The notes beneath the pieces were generated by a model that saw only the letters and a program-made list of their open reading frames with translations, made no database searches and was not told where the DNA came from. From positions 248,001 to 312,000 of the forward strand of contig NZ_JSXI01000001.1 in the NCBI RefSeq assembly GCF_000803065.1: 64,000 nt of DNA, given 5' to 3'. Of this stretch, positions 45,463-54,722 are shown in pieces. The stretch comes from Sphingomonas sp. ERG5 (GTDB lineage: Bacteria; Pseudomonadota; Alphaproteobacteria; Sphingomonadales; Sphingomonadaceae). The position numbers and the translations under genes were made by a program. How positions within the stretch are numbered: the first letter of the stretch is position 1; each line of letters begins with the position of its first letter.

Positions 45463-48400
45463 ATGATGAGCGGCATCTTTGGCGGCGTCGGCCGGCACCT
45501 GATGAAATCGACGGCGCTGATCTGTTGCATGACGGCGGCGCCGGCCCTGGCGCAAACCGCGACATTCGATGTGCCGACTTTACCCGCCGGTACCGGCATC
45601 GCCACCTTTGGGCGCCAGGCCGACATCCAGTTGCTGATTTCCGAGCGCGACGCGCGCGGCAAGCGCACCAATGCGATCAAGGGCGCAATGACGGTCGAAC
45701 AGGGCCTGACGCGCCTGCTGGCCGGCACCGGCCTCTCCTATCGCCGGAACGGCCCGCAAACCTATGTCGTCACCACCACGTCGGTCAGCGGTGCGAGCGA
45801 ACCAGCGCGCGATGATCCCGGTCCCGACATCATCGTGACCGCGCAGAAGAAGGAAGAAAAGATCCAGGATGTGCCGATCGCGATCTCGGCCTTTTCGAGC
45901 AAGTCGCTCGACGACCAGAAAATCGAAGGCGGGTCCGAACTTCTGCGCGCCGTGCCCAATGTCACATTCAGCAAAAACAATTTCTCCGGCTTCAATTTTT
46001 CGATCCGCGGCATCGGTACCAAGGCGGTCTCCGTGACCACTGATCCAGCGGTGCAGGTCAGCTATAATTTCGTGCCGCTGACCCGAAACCGTTTGTTCGA
46101 ACAGGAATATTTCGACGTCGAACGGGTCGAGGTACTACGCGGGCCGCAAGGCACGCTCTATGGCCGCAACGCCACCGCCGGTGTGGTCAACATGATCACC
46201 AACAAGGCCAGCTCAAAAGGCTTTGATGGAGAGTTGCGCGGCGAGATCGGCAATTACGATACCCGCCGGTTGCGCGGTTTCATCAATATACCGCTGACCG
46301 ACACGCTGGCGGTCCGCGCGGCGGGTGCGGCGACGCACCGCGACGGGTTCGACTTCAATACGATCAACCAGACGCGAGTGAATGGCCGCGACCTATGGCA
46401 GACGCGCGGCAGCCTGCGCTGGAAACCGAGCAGCGATTTTACCGCAGATCTGATCTGGGAGCATTTCCAGGAGAACGACAACCGATCACGCACCGGCAAG
46501 CAATTGTGCCAGCGCGATCCTGGGCCGACCTCTGTTGGAGGCGTGGATATCAGTGGCGACGCCGCATTGCGTGGAGTCCTCAGCCAGGGCTGCAAGCCTG
46601 GATCGCTGTTCGACGCCAGCGCCTATGGAACACCTAACGGGCTCAGCCTGCCATTGGTCCTCGCTGGTCAATTCTACGCTGTACTCGGCGTCGATCCCAG
46701 AACTCACGAACCGCAGTATATTCTCACAGCGGGGGCCGACCCCTATGCGGGATTGACGCAATCGCGCGACTTGCGTGAAATCGCTTCGACACTCGATCCG
46801 CGCTTTCGCGCCAAGAATGACGTCTTCCAACTCAACCTACAATATAACCTCGACCCCGATCTGCAGTTATTCTCGCAAACCTCCTACACCACAGATAGCT
46901 ATTATTCGACGCAGGACTATAATCGCTTCAATACGCAGCCGATTTTCAATGATTCTCGGGGCCTGCTTAGTCAGATTACATCTGACCCATTACCGAACGG
47001 CGGTATGTCCCCAGGGGGTTTATACGCCGATCCTCAGTTAGGCTCGTCGAGCCGCTTTTTCGCCGTCGATCTCAATCGAGCAAAGAGCCGCCAGTTCTTC
47101 CAGGAATTTCGGCTGCAATCGAACAGCGATCACCCGATCAATTTTAGCATCGGTGCCAACTATCTCCATTACAAGACGGTCGAGGATTATTTCGTATTCT
47201 TTAATGTCGCGTCGGCGCTTTCGCAAACGCTTTACGTCTGTGAACCCACCGGCGCCAATGTGCCTGGAAGGGACTACGGGACATGCCCCTATATCGATCC
47301 TAATCCGCTAGCTTCGATCGCCGGAGACGGGCACAATTATTTTCGCAGCAAGAACCCCACGATCAACAAATCCGCTGCGGCGTTCGGCGAGCTTTACTGG
47401 CAGATCAATCCGGCACTGAAGCTAACCGCAGGCTTGCGTTATACCGACGATCGCAAAGTCGCAACGCCGATACCCAGCCAACTGCTTCTGGGCACCGGCG
47501 GTCCAGCGTTGGGCGGCTTCGTATCGCGCGGATATCCCGAACAAGACCCTATAAAGCAGCATTTCGGCGAATTCACCGGACGCATCGGTCTCGATTGGAA
47601 GCCCGAACTGGCCTTTACCGACCAGACGTTGCTCTATGGCTTCTATTCACGCGGCTATAAAGGCGGCGGCGCTAATCCGCCGGGCATCGGCGCCGATCCA
47701 TCCGCACTGCGTTTCGCGACCCAACCGGCGACGTTCAAACCGGAGTTCGTGAACGCCTTTGAAATCGGCCTGAAAAATACGCTGCTCAACGGCGCACTGA
47801 CGTTGAACAGCACCGCTTTCTACTACGACTACAAAGATTACCAGGTTTCCCAAATCGTCGACCGGACCGCACATAACGAGAATGTCGGCGCGAAGCTTTG
47901 GGGCCTCGAACTGGAATCGGTGTGGCGACTGTCGCGTAGGTTCAGCATGAACCTGAACGTGGGTTACCTCCATACCGGGATCGACAAGGGCGCGCGCTCG
48001 ATTGACGTGATGGATCGGACGCAAGGCAATCCCGATTACATGGTCGTCAAGCCGTGGATTCAGCTTGCATCGAATTGCGTCGTTCCGACCAGTATCGTGA
48101 AGCAGGTCGTCAACGCTCCCTTTGGCAACCTCAACCAGGCCGCGTTGCAGGCGCTGTGTGGTGGATCTTTTGTCGGTGACTTTATTCCCGACAATCCCGC
48201 CGGTGGCGTTGTCAGGTTCGACCAAATGTACGGCTTCACATATGACCCCGCAAAAGACGGCCCCAACGGCGGCCAGGGCATCTATGCCGATCTCAGCGGC
48301 AACGAATTGCCTAATTCGCCGCATCTGACGGTCAATGTCGGTGCCCAATACACCCTGCCGCTGGGCGATTGGAGCGCGACGCTACGCGGCGATTATTATC

Positions 48401-48651
48401 ACCAGAGCCAGAGCTTTTCCCGCTTTTACAACACGGAATATGACCGGTTGAAGGGATGGGGTAACGCAAACCTGTCACTGACGGTGGCACGAACAGACAA
48501 TGATCTGGCCATCCAATTCTATATCAAGAACCTCTTCAACGACACCCCGATCACCGATGCCTTCACCAACAGCGACGACAGCGGGTTGACGACCAACGTC
48601 TTCACGCTCGACCCGCGCATCTTCGGCCTGAGCGTTACTAAGGGATTCTAG
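45463..48651 (+). CDS. TonB-dependent outer-membrane receptor with N-terminal STN signalling domain
   Basis: 1062 residues; ATG 45463 or 45466 after GGGGGGAGAGG. Signal peptide ends about residue 30 (PALAQ). The STN domain (TLPAGTGIATFGRQADIQLLISERDARGK, TVEQGLTRLLAGTGLSYRR) is the part that contacts FecR. Plug: DIIVTAQKKEEKIQDVPIAISAFS and VEVLRGPQGTLYGRNATAGVVNMIT. The 22-stranded barrel ends LFNDTPITDAF to FGLSVTKGF with a terminal Phe. The family is the sphingomonad type-1 TBDR. Substrate unknown. Codon use in about 46640-48260 is less GC-biased than at either end. Confidence 0.96.
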   Translation: MMSGIFGGVGRHLMKSTALICCMTAAPALAQTATFDVPTLPAGTGIATFGRQADIQLLISERDARGKRTNAIKGAMTVEQGLTRLLAGTGLSYRRNGPQTYVVTTTSVSGASEPARDDPGPDIIVTAQKKEEKIQDVPIAISAFSSKSLDDQKIEGGSELLRAVPNVTFSKNNFSGFNFSIRGIGTKAVSVTTDPAVQVSYNFVPLTRNRLFEQEYFDVERVEVLRGPQGTLYGRNATAGVVNMITNKASSKGFDGELRGEIGNYDTRRLRGFINIPLTDTLAVRAAGAATHRDGFDFNTINQTRVNGRDLWQTRGSLRWKPSSDFTADLIWEHFQENDNRSRTGKQLCQRDPGPTSVGGVDISGDAALRGVLSQGCKPGSLFDASAYGTPNGLSLPLVLAGQFYAVLGVDPRTHEPQYILTAGADPYAGLTQSRDLREIASTLDPRFRAKNDVFQLNLQYNLDPDLQLFSQTSYTTDSYYSTQDYNRFNTQPIFNDSRGLLSQITSDPLPNGGMSPGGLYADPQLGSSSRFFAVDLNRAKSRQFFQEFRLQSNSDHPINFSIGANYLHYKTVEDYFVFFNVASALSQTLYVCEPTGANVPGRDYGTCPYIDPNPLASIAGDGHNYFRSKNPTINKSAAAFGELYWQINPALKLTAGLRYTDDRKVATPIPSQLLLGTGGPALGGFVSRGYPEQDPIKQHFGEFTGRIGLDWKPELAFTDQTLLYGFYSRGYKGGGANPPGIGADPSALRFATQPATFKPEFVNAFEIGLKNTLLNGALTLNSTAFYYDYKDYQVSQIVDRTAHNENVGAKLWGLELESVWRLSRRFSMNLNVGYLHTGIDKGARSIDVMDRTQGNPDYMVVKPWIQLASNCVVPTSIVKQVVNAPFGNLNQAALQALCGGSFVGDFIPDNPAGGVVRFDQMYGFTYDPAKDGPNGGQGIYADLSGNELPNSPHLTVNVGAQYTLPLGDWSATLRGDYYHQSQSFSRFYNTEYDRLKGWGNANLSLTVARTDNDLAIQFYIKNLFNDTPITDAFTNSDDSGLTTNVFTLDPRIFGLSVTKGF

Positions 48652-48712
48652 CCGCCCGAAACGCCCGCCCCGCGCCCGGGTGATGGTTTCGGCGCGTCAG
48701 CAGGAGAATATC

Positions 48713-49180
48713 ATGAACAGATTCATCGGAATATGTGCGACGGCATTGATCGCCGCGGCCAGCCCGGCGGCGGCGCAACAGACCTGGAGCCCCGCTGGAC
48801 AAAGCGGTACGCTGAGCGGCCCACTCTCGATGACGTATATGGGCACTTATGCCTGCAATCCGACTTTCACGCTGACGATCTCCGCTGACGGAAAGACTGC
48901 AACGGCAACGCCTCCGCCGGGCTGCCTCTACAGTGTCTTCACAAACGGACCTTATCCCGTTGCCGCCAACTCCCCGACGTCCGTGACGATAAAGAACATC
49001 ACGTGGGTGAGCCCAATGGTGGGGTGCTCGGGGGACCTGACCGGTACCTTCGACAGCGCGACCAGCACGATCAGCTTCAACATGGCGGCGGTCCCTGCCT
49101 ATATGAGTCCCGGAGCGCCCCCCTGCAAAATATCGGGAAGGCTGAAAGCCACGCCGGGAATATCGTTCACCATTCCGTGA
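48713..49180 (+). CDS. Small secreted four-cysteine protein
   Basis: 155 residues, ATG with AGGAG site. Signal peptide MNRFIGICATALIAAASPAAAQ. Mature part rich in Thr/Ser/Pro, with Cys in YACNPTF, PPGCLYS, VGCSGDL and PPCKISG (two disulfides possible). Only 61 bp behind the TonB receptor, so probably co-expressed; it may present or bind the receptor's substrate (inference). Similar in build to the proteins at 25470 and 61193, and loosely PraB-like. Confidence 0.72.
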   Translation: MNRFIGICATALIAAASPAAAQQTWSPAGQSGTLSGPLSMTYMGTYACNPTFTLTISADGKTATATPPPGCLYSVFTNGPYPVAANSPTSVTIKNITWVSPMVGCSGDLTGTFDSATSTISFNMAAVPAYMSPGAPPCKISGRLKATPGISFTIP

Positions 49181-49189
49181 GCAGGAGGT

Positions 49190-49219
49190 GGGCGGCCCAA
49201 GGGTCGTCCGCCGCCCTTT
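49190..49219. terminator. Bidirectional terminator between convergent genes
   Basis: GGGCGGC / GCCGCCC 7-bp stem with a 13-nt loop and TTT on the plus side, between the convergent small secreted protein and DUF3617 genes. Confidence 0.55.
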
Positions 49220-49240
49220 GCCCCGCTCGCCAAACGCGTC

Positions 49241-49696
49241 CTATTTGCGACAGGTCGCCGCCGTCCGCACCGCCGTCTGGTCGAGCACGATCCGCGAGGC
49301 GCCTTTCGGCGTCTGCCCGGCCATGATCAGGCGCGCGGTAAACCCTGCGGCAGTATAGCTGCCCGATCGAATGGCGCGGAATGTCCCGCCTTCCTTTTGC
49401 GGACACACCATCGTCTGTGCGATCCTGCCATCGGCCACGACCGAACTTTCGAGCCGGCATTTGGCTTTCGGATCGGGCATGAGCAGCACGGCAATCCCTG
49501 CCTGAGCCTGATTCGGCGCGACGCATTTATGCTCGGTCTTCGACTTGCCCTTCATCATGCGCAGCAGGAAGCCGGAGGTCCCGGGGACGACCAGATCGAC
49601 GGCCGTGGACTTCACGTCCCAATTGCCGGGCTGGATGGCCTGGGCATTGGCCAGGCCGGGGAAGAACAGGAGGAACGGCGCGAGGTAGCGGATCAT
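49241..49696 (-). CDS. DUF3617 secreted protein
   Basis: 151 residues from ATG 49696, with signal peptide MIRYLAPFLLFFPGLANAQ. QPGNWDVKSTAVDLVVPG, then KCVAPNQAQ, AKCRLESSVVADGRI and VCPQKEGGTFRAIRSGSYT, is the DUF3617 pattern with four Cys. Sphingomonads carry many of these small periplasmic proteins; function unknown. The ORF extends 41 codons upstream without homology. Confidence 0.85.
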   Translation of the reverse strand: MIRYLAPFLLFFPGLANAQAIQPGNWDVKSTAVDLVVPGTSGFLLRMMKGKSKTEHKCVAPNQAQAGIAVLLMPDPKAKCRLESSVVADGRIAQTMVCPQKEGGTFRAIRSGSYTAAGFTARLIMAGQTPKGASRIVLDQTAVRTAATCRK

Positions 49697-50026
49697 GCCT
49701 GCCCCATGCCCGGCTCGTGGCGTCGGCACAATCATGGCCGGAAATTTTTTGCGGCGATGGCGATCAAGGGCGGATGATCGCGACGCCCCGCCCGGTGGCG
49801 CGCCGCGACGCGAAGGCATGAACGCCCCGGATTCTGGCGAAAGCGCGGCGAGCCTCGCGATCGTTCAGCCGCGTTCCGCCGCGCCGCATGGCGCCTGATC
49901 ATCGCCGATCGGGGCAATGCCCGTCCCTTGTGACCCTATAGCTTATCCTCATGGCCGGTCGCGCGTTTGTAATACGACGCGCCGGGACTGAGCTGTTAGC
50001 CTGCGCGCTCATAAAGGACATCGCCG

Positions 50027-52399
50027 ATGCTCAATCGCCGCTCTTTCCTGCTCGGCTCGACCGCGGTCGTGGCGTTTTCGTCGGTCGCCGCGACACCACC
50101 GGTGCCATCCCGGTCGCGGCAAATGGCCGCCGCCGGTCTGTCGGCATCGATCGAGATCGTCGATGATCCGTACGGCGTTCCTCATATCCGTGCCCAGTCG
50201 ATTCCCGACGCCTTTTTCGGCCAGGGCTATGTCGTCGCGCGCGACCGGCTGTTCCAGGTCGACCTGTCGCACCGGCGCGAAATGGGGCAGCTGGCCGAAG
50301 CGTTCGGCCCCGCCTTCGCCCCGCATGACGAACAGGCGCGGCTGTTCCACTATCGTGGCGATCTCGGGCAGGAACTGGCGCATGTGCCCGCCAATGTCCT
50401 GGCCTGCGCGCGCGCTTATGTCGCGGGGATCAACGCGCGCATCGACGAAGTCCTGGCCGATCCCGCGCAACTGCCGCTCGAATATCGCATCCTGAAGGTC
50501 AATCCGCTGAAATGGGATGTGCGCGACCTCGTCCTCGCGCGCGGCGTGGCGGAGGGCAATGCCGATGACGAAGTGCGCCGCGCGATGCTCGCCGCGATGG
50601 GATTGCTCGATCTCGACGCGGTGATCGCGCCGCTGCGGCCGGCCTGGCCCCTGACGGTGCCCGACGGCCTCGACACGGCGGCGGTGACGGAGGCCGATCT
50701 CGGCAAGCTGCGCCTCGGCAGTCCGCCCTTTTCCGTGCTGGTGCCCGGCGACGACCGAACCAGCCGTTCCGCGGCGCTGAACGAGCGCGCCAATGCCGGC
50801 AGCAACGCCTGGACCGTTGGCCCCACGCGCACCGCGACCGGCCGCCCGATCCTCGCCAATGATCCGCATCTCGGCATTGGCGGCTTCGGCCCGCGTCATG
50901 TCGCACATCTCAGCGCGCCCGGCCTCGATGTGATCGGCGGCGGCTCCCCTGGCCTGCCCGGGATCATGCAGGGGCATACCGACCATTTCGCGTTCGGCCG
51001 CACCAATTTCCACATCGACCAGGAGGATCTGTTCGTCCTGGAACTGCACCCCGACGATCCGGAACGCTATCGCCATGGCGGCGAATGGAAACGCTTCGAT
51101 CGCGTCGAGGCGGCCATTCCCGTGAAGGGCGCAGCGGCAAAGGCCGTGACGCTGCGTTACGCCGTACAGGGGCCGGTGGTCTCGCATAATCCGGCGAAGC
51201 GCCGCGCCACCGCCCTCGCATCGATCGATCTGCAGCCGGGCGCCAGCGGTGCGTTCGCGATGATCGCGATCAACCTGGCGCGCGACTGGGCGAGCTTGCG
51301 GGATGCCTTCGCCCTCCATCCATCGCCGACCAACTTCCATTATGCCGACAGGGACGGAAACCATGGCTGGCAAGTGATCGGCTTCGTACCGATCCGCCGC
51401 AAGGGCGACGGGCTGCTGCCGGTGCCCGGCGATGGCCGGTATGACTGGACCGGCCGGCGCGATTTCCGCGCACTGCCAAGCGCGTATAATCCCGCCAAAG
51501 GCTGGTTCGCCTCGGCCAACCAGAATAATCTGCCGCCCGACTGGCCACGCGACCGCATCCCAGCTTTCTCGTTCCGTGACCCCTATCGCTACGAGCGGAT
51601 CGCCGAAGTGCTCGCGGCGCAGCCCAAGCACCAGCTCGCGGACAGCGTCGCGCTGATGCACGACACCGCATCTACCCCGGCACGGCAGCTGATCGCGCTG
51701 CTTCCTTCCCATGGCTCGGCCGGGGCAGCGCCGGCGATTGCCCTGCTGCGCGGCTGGGATGCGCGGCTCGACGGCGACAGCGCGCCCGCCGCACTGTTCG
51801 AGATCCTGTGGCGCGAGCTGGGCGACCGCATGCTCGCGGCGATCGTGCCCGAACGCGCGCGCGACCTGGTCACCGAGATCGCGCCGTCGGTCCTGCTCGA
51901 CTTGCTGGCGCATCCCGACAAGCGCCTGGGCAAGGATCCCGCCGCGGCGCGTGACGCATTGTTCGACGCCGCCCTGACCGCTGCCTGGACCCGCGCGCAC
52001 GCGAAGCTCGGCCCCGATCCCGCCACCTGGCGGTGGGCGACGCTGCACCAGCTGCGCATCGTGCATCCGCTGGCCAGCATCCCCGCCATCGCCAAGGCCT
52101 TCCCCGCGATCGACGGCGGCGGATCAGGCGGCGATTCCTACACCGTCATGGCGCGCTGGCTGCGCGGCGCACCCAATTGGCAGGTCAGTGGCGGGGCAAG
52201 CTATCTGCAAGTGATCGATGTCGGCGCATGGGACAATTCGCTGATGCTCGTCCTGCCCGGCCAGTCGAACGATCCCCGCTCGCCACATTACCGCGATCTG
52301 TACGATCCGTGGCTGCGGGGCGAGATGCAGCCGCTGCTGTTCAGCCGCACCGCGGTCGACGCGCACGCCGCCGCACGCACCGTCCTTCGCCCCTCCTGA
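50027..52399 (+). CDS. Penicillin-acylase family Ntn amidohydrolase
   Basis: 790 residues with Tat-like leader (MLNRRSFLLGSTAVVAFSSVAA). The alpha chain begins IEIVDDPYGVPHIRAQSIPDAFFGQGYVVARDRLFQVDL. The autocatalytic beta-chain nucleophile is Ser259 in NAGSNAWTVGPTRTATG, followed by NDPHLG. The family cleaves side-chain amides of beta-lactams, acyl-homoserine lactones or cyclic lipopeptides. A quorum-signal or antibiotic-modifying role is possible but not proven. The long antisense ORF on the other strand is a GC shadow. Confidence 0.94.
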   Translation: MLNRRSFLLGSTAVVAFSSVAATPPVPSRSRQMAAAGLSASIEIVDDPYGVPHIRAQSIPDAFFGQGYVVARDRLFQVDLSHRREMGQLAEAFGPAFAPHDEQARLFHYRGDLGQELAHVPANVLACARAYVAGINARIDEVLADPAQLPLEYRILKVNPLKWDVRDLVLARGVAEGNADDEVRRAMLAAMGLLDLDAVIAPLRPAWPLTVPDGLDTAAVTEADLGKLRLGSPPFSVLVPGDDRTSRSAALNERANAGSNAWTVGPTRTATGRPILANDPHLGIGGFGPRHVAHLSAPGLDVIGGGSPGLPGIMQGHTDHFAFGRTNFHIDQEDLFVLELHPDDPERYRHGGEWKRFDRVEAAIPVKGAAAKAVTLRYAVQGPVVSHNPAKRRATALASIDLQPGASGAFAMIAINLARDWASLRDAFALHPSPTNFHYADRDGNHGWQVIGFVPIRRKGDGLLPVPGDGRYDWTGRRDFRALPSAYNPAKGWFASANQNNLPPDWPRDRIPAFSFRDPYRYERIAEVLAAQPKHQLADSVALMHDTASTPARQLIALLPSHGSAGAAPAIALLRGWDARLDGDSAPAALFEILWRELGDRMLAAIVPERARDLVTEIAPSVLLDLLAHPDKRLGKDPAAARDALFDAALTAAWTRAHAKLGPDPATWRWATLHQLRIVHPLASIPAIAKAFPAIDGGGSGGDSYTVMARWLRGAPNWQVSGGASYLQVIDVGAWDNSLMLVLPGQSNDPRSPHYRDLYDPWLRGEMQPLLFSRTAVDAHAAARTVLRPS

Positions 52400-52402
52400 A
52401 CC

Positions 52403-53629
52403 TCACCCGCCCGCCGGCCTGGCCACCGCTTCGCACAGCCGATCGGTCGCCAGCGCAATGCGCGATTCCGCCGTGGCGCGGTTGGCGGGGCTGTTCTGCA
52501 CTTCGCGTGTCTCGGTGTTGAAGGCGAGCAGGCTGCCGATATGCTGGTCGGGACATAGGCTCAGATAGGCGCGAAAGCCGTTCTGATCGCCATTGTGCCC
52601 GACGAAACGCACCGTCGCGCCGCGGTCGATGAAGAAGGACAGCCCGCTCCATGTCGTCGGCGCCATCCGGCCCTGGCTGAAATCCTCGCCCGCCGAAATT
52701 TGCGGCTGCCACATTTCCTCCAGCGACGCTCGTTTCAGGACGAGATCGTAATCCGACTGACGCTTCGCATCGCCGAGCAGGAACGCCACATATTTCGCCA
52801 TGTCGGGCATTGGCGCGTTCAGCCCGCCGTTCGACACGGTGACGCCGGTATCGACATCGAACGGCGCGGCCACGCGCTTCCCCTCGCGGATATAATAGCT
52901 GTGCGACCGGTGCGGCAGCAGATAGGGCGGCGTCTTGTCGAAATAGCTGCCATACATGCCGAGCGGCTTCAGGATATTCTTGTCGACATAGACTTCGAAA
53001 TTCTCGCCCGACAGGCGTTCGATCACCTGGCCGAGATAGACGATGCCCGGATTGGAATAGCTGAAGCGCGAGCCGGGCCGGAACTTCACATCGGTATAGG
53101 CCAGCATCGCCGCCAGCTGCGCCCAGGTCGCGGGCTCGAACGGCTGCCAGTCGCGATCGCGCCATCGCCAAGTCGCCCCGCCGAACCCCGCACTGTGGCT
53201 CATCAACTGGCGCAGCGTGATGGCGCTCATGTCGCCGAACGGATTATGCACCGCGGCCAGTTCCGGCACGTACCGCACGATCGGATCGTCCAGCGTCAGC
53301 AACCCGCGATCGCGCAACTGCATGATCGCGATTCCCGTCATCGTCTTGGTGATCGACGCCCAGTGATAGATCGTCCGCGCATCCACCGCGACATGCGCCT
53401 CCGCGTCCTGCTCGCCCAGATGATCGGCGACGACGGTCTCGCCGTCCCGCACAACATAGAAGCTGCTTCCGGCAATGCCCGCCCGCTGGACTGCGGCGCG
53501 GTGAAGCGCCTCAAAGTCGCGCACCGCATCCCGGAAACGCCGGTCATCGGCCATGGCGGGGCCGGCCGTCTGCGACACGGAGAGCAATAACACGGCGAAC
53601 CAAAGCCACGAAGCGAGCCGACGGGACAT
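52403..53629 (-). CDS. Serine hydrolase of the class C beta-lactamase fold
   Basis: 408 residues from ATG 53629 (AGGAAG upstream; ATG 53644 possible), with a signal peptide ending PAMA. Nucleophile Ser92-x-x-Lys95 in ASITKTMTGI, second motif Tyr192-Ser-Asn (SYSNPGIVYLGQ), and HNG where true lactamases have KTG. This suits EstB/D-aminopeptidase-like esterases or peptidases more than a resistance enzyme. Tail-to-tail with the penicillin acylase (3 bp apart). Confidence 0.88.
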   Translation of the reverse strand: MSRRLASWLWFAVLLLSVSQTAGPAMADDRRFRDAVRDFEALHRAAVQRAGIAGSSFYVVRDGETVVADHLGEQDAEAHVAVDARTIYHWASITKTMTGIAIMQLRDRGLLTLDDPIVRYVPELAAVHNPFGDMSAITLRQLMSHSAGFGGATWRWRDRDWQPFEPATWAQLAAMLAYTDVKFRPGSRFSYSNPGIVYLGQVIERLSGENFEVYVDKNILKPLGMYGSYFDKTPPYLLPHRSHSYYIREGKRVAAPFDVDTGVTVSNGGLNAPMPDMAKYVAFLLGDAKRQSDYDLVLKRASLEEMWQPQISAGEDFSQGRMAPTTWSGLSFFIDRGATVRFVGHNGDQNGFRAYLSLCPDQHIGSLLAFNTETREVQNSPANRATAESRIALATDRLCEAVARPAGG

Positions 53630-53822
53630 GGCGATCTTCCTCATTCTGCCGTGACGGAAACGCCCTTGTTGCGGGAGGTGCGCCGCGGAGCAACCGGAAT
53701 ACGCCGGTTGACTCACCGCTAATCACGCATCATATGAAGTTACGTGAGCGGTCACGCCGGAACACGAGGCGCTGGCTACATCCCCGCCGGGCACCGAGGC
53801 AATTCCACACTGGAGAACAGAT

Positions 53823-54719
53823 ATGAAGCATGATGCGATCGTCGTCGGCGGCGGCGGCTTTGCCGGGCTCGCGGCGGCGACTTATCTCGCGCGGGCCCGC
53901 CGCAGCGTCTGCGTCATCGACACGCGCCAGCCGCGCAACCGCTTTGCCGACGCCTCGCACGGATTCCTGGGACATGACGGCGTCAATCCGCGCGAGATAT
54001 TGGCAGCCGCGCGCTGGCAGCTCTCGGCCTATCCCACCGTGCACGCGATCGAGGATGAAGCGATCGACGCGCGCACCGATGGCGACGGCTTCGCGGTCAC
54101 CCTGGCGAGCGGCCAGGCGCTGACGGCACACAAGCTGGTTCTCGCGTTCGGGCTTCGCGACACGCTGCCCGCGATTCCGGGTCTTGAGGAACGCTGGGGC
54201 AAGACCGTCCTGCATTGCCCCTATTGCCATGGCATCGAGTTCAGCGATCGCCCCCTCGGCGTGCTCTATCGCAACGCCATGTCGATCCATCAGGCATGCC
54301 TGATCGCGGAATGGGGACCGACCACCCTGTATCTGAATGGCGCCGAACTCGACGCGGAGGGTGCCGAGACGCTCGCGCGTCGCGGCGTGGCGATCGAAGC
54401 GGCCAATGTGAAGCGACTGGAGGGAGCGCCGGCAGCGCTGTCGGCAATCGAACTGGGCGACGGTCGGCACAGCATGGTGGAGGCGCTCTACATCTTCCCG
54501 GAATCCTGCCTGTCGAGTCCGCTCGCCGCGCAACTGGGCGCCGATATCGAGCAAGGCCCGATGGGACCGTTGATCCGTACCGATGCCGACAAGATGACCA
54601 ATATCCCCGGCCTTTATGCCGCGGGCGACATCGCGCGCGCGCCGCACAGCATCAGTTGGGCGGTGGCGGACGGCGTCACCGCGGGAACCTCGGCGCACCG
54701 CGCGCTGGTGTTCGGCTGA
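53823..54719 (+). CDS. FAD/NAD(P) oxidoreductase with CPYC redox motif (thioredoxin-reductase-like)
   Basis: 298 residues. FAD motif IVVGGGGFAGLAAATYLARA; redox pair Cys132-Pro-Tyr-Cys135 followed by His-Gly (HCPYCHG); C-terminal YAAGDIARAPHSISWAVADG. It has the short thioredoxin-reductase-like layout. The CxxC-H pattern is found in small-molecule disulfide oxidoreductases (GliT/HlmI type) as well as in uncharacterised bacterial enzymes. The next gene, a methyltransferase, starts 3 bp later, so the two are an operon. Confidence 0.9.
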   Translation: MKHDAIVVGGGGFAGLAAATYLARARRSVCVIDTRQPRNRFADASHGFLGHDGVNPREILAAARWQLSAYPTVHAIEDEAIDARTDGDGFAVTLASGQALTAHKLVLAFGLRDTLPAIPGLEERWGKTVLHCPYCHGIEFSDRPLGVLYRNAMSIHQACLIAEWGPTTLYLNGAELDAEGAETLARRGVAIEAANVKRLEGAPAALSAIELGDGRHSMVEALYIFPESCLSSPLAAQLGADIEQGPMGPLIRTDADKMTNIPGLYAAGDIARAPHSISWAVADGVTAGTSAHRALVFG

Positions 54720-54722
54720 GCC

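Noticed and set aside
50009..52066. 685-codon minus-strand ORF antisense to the penicillin acylase
   Set aside because: Composition is Arg/Gly/Asp/His-rich without any family motif, whereas the plus strand has a full Ntn-hydrolase. It is a GC-skewed shadow frame.
52403..53629. True class C beta-lactamase (resistance gene)
   Set aside because: HNG replaces KTG and the family of secreted esterase/peptidase-like hydrolases fits better; no AmpR-type regulator is near.
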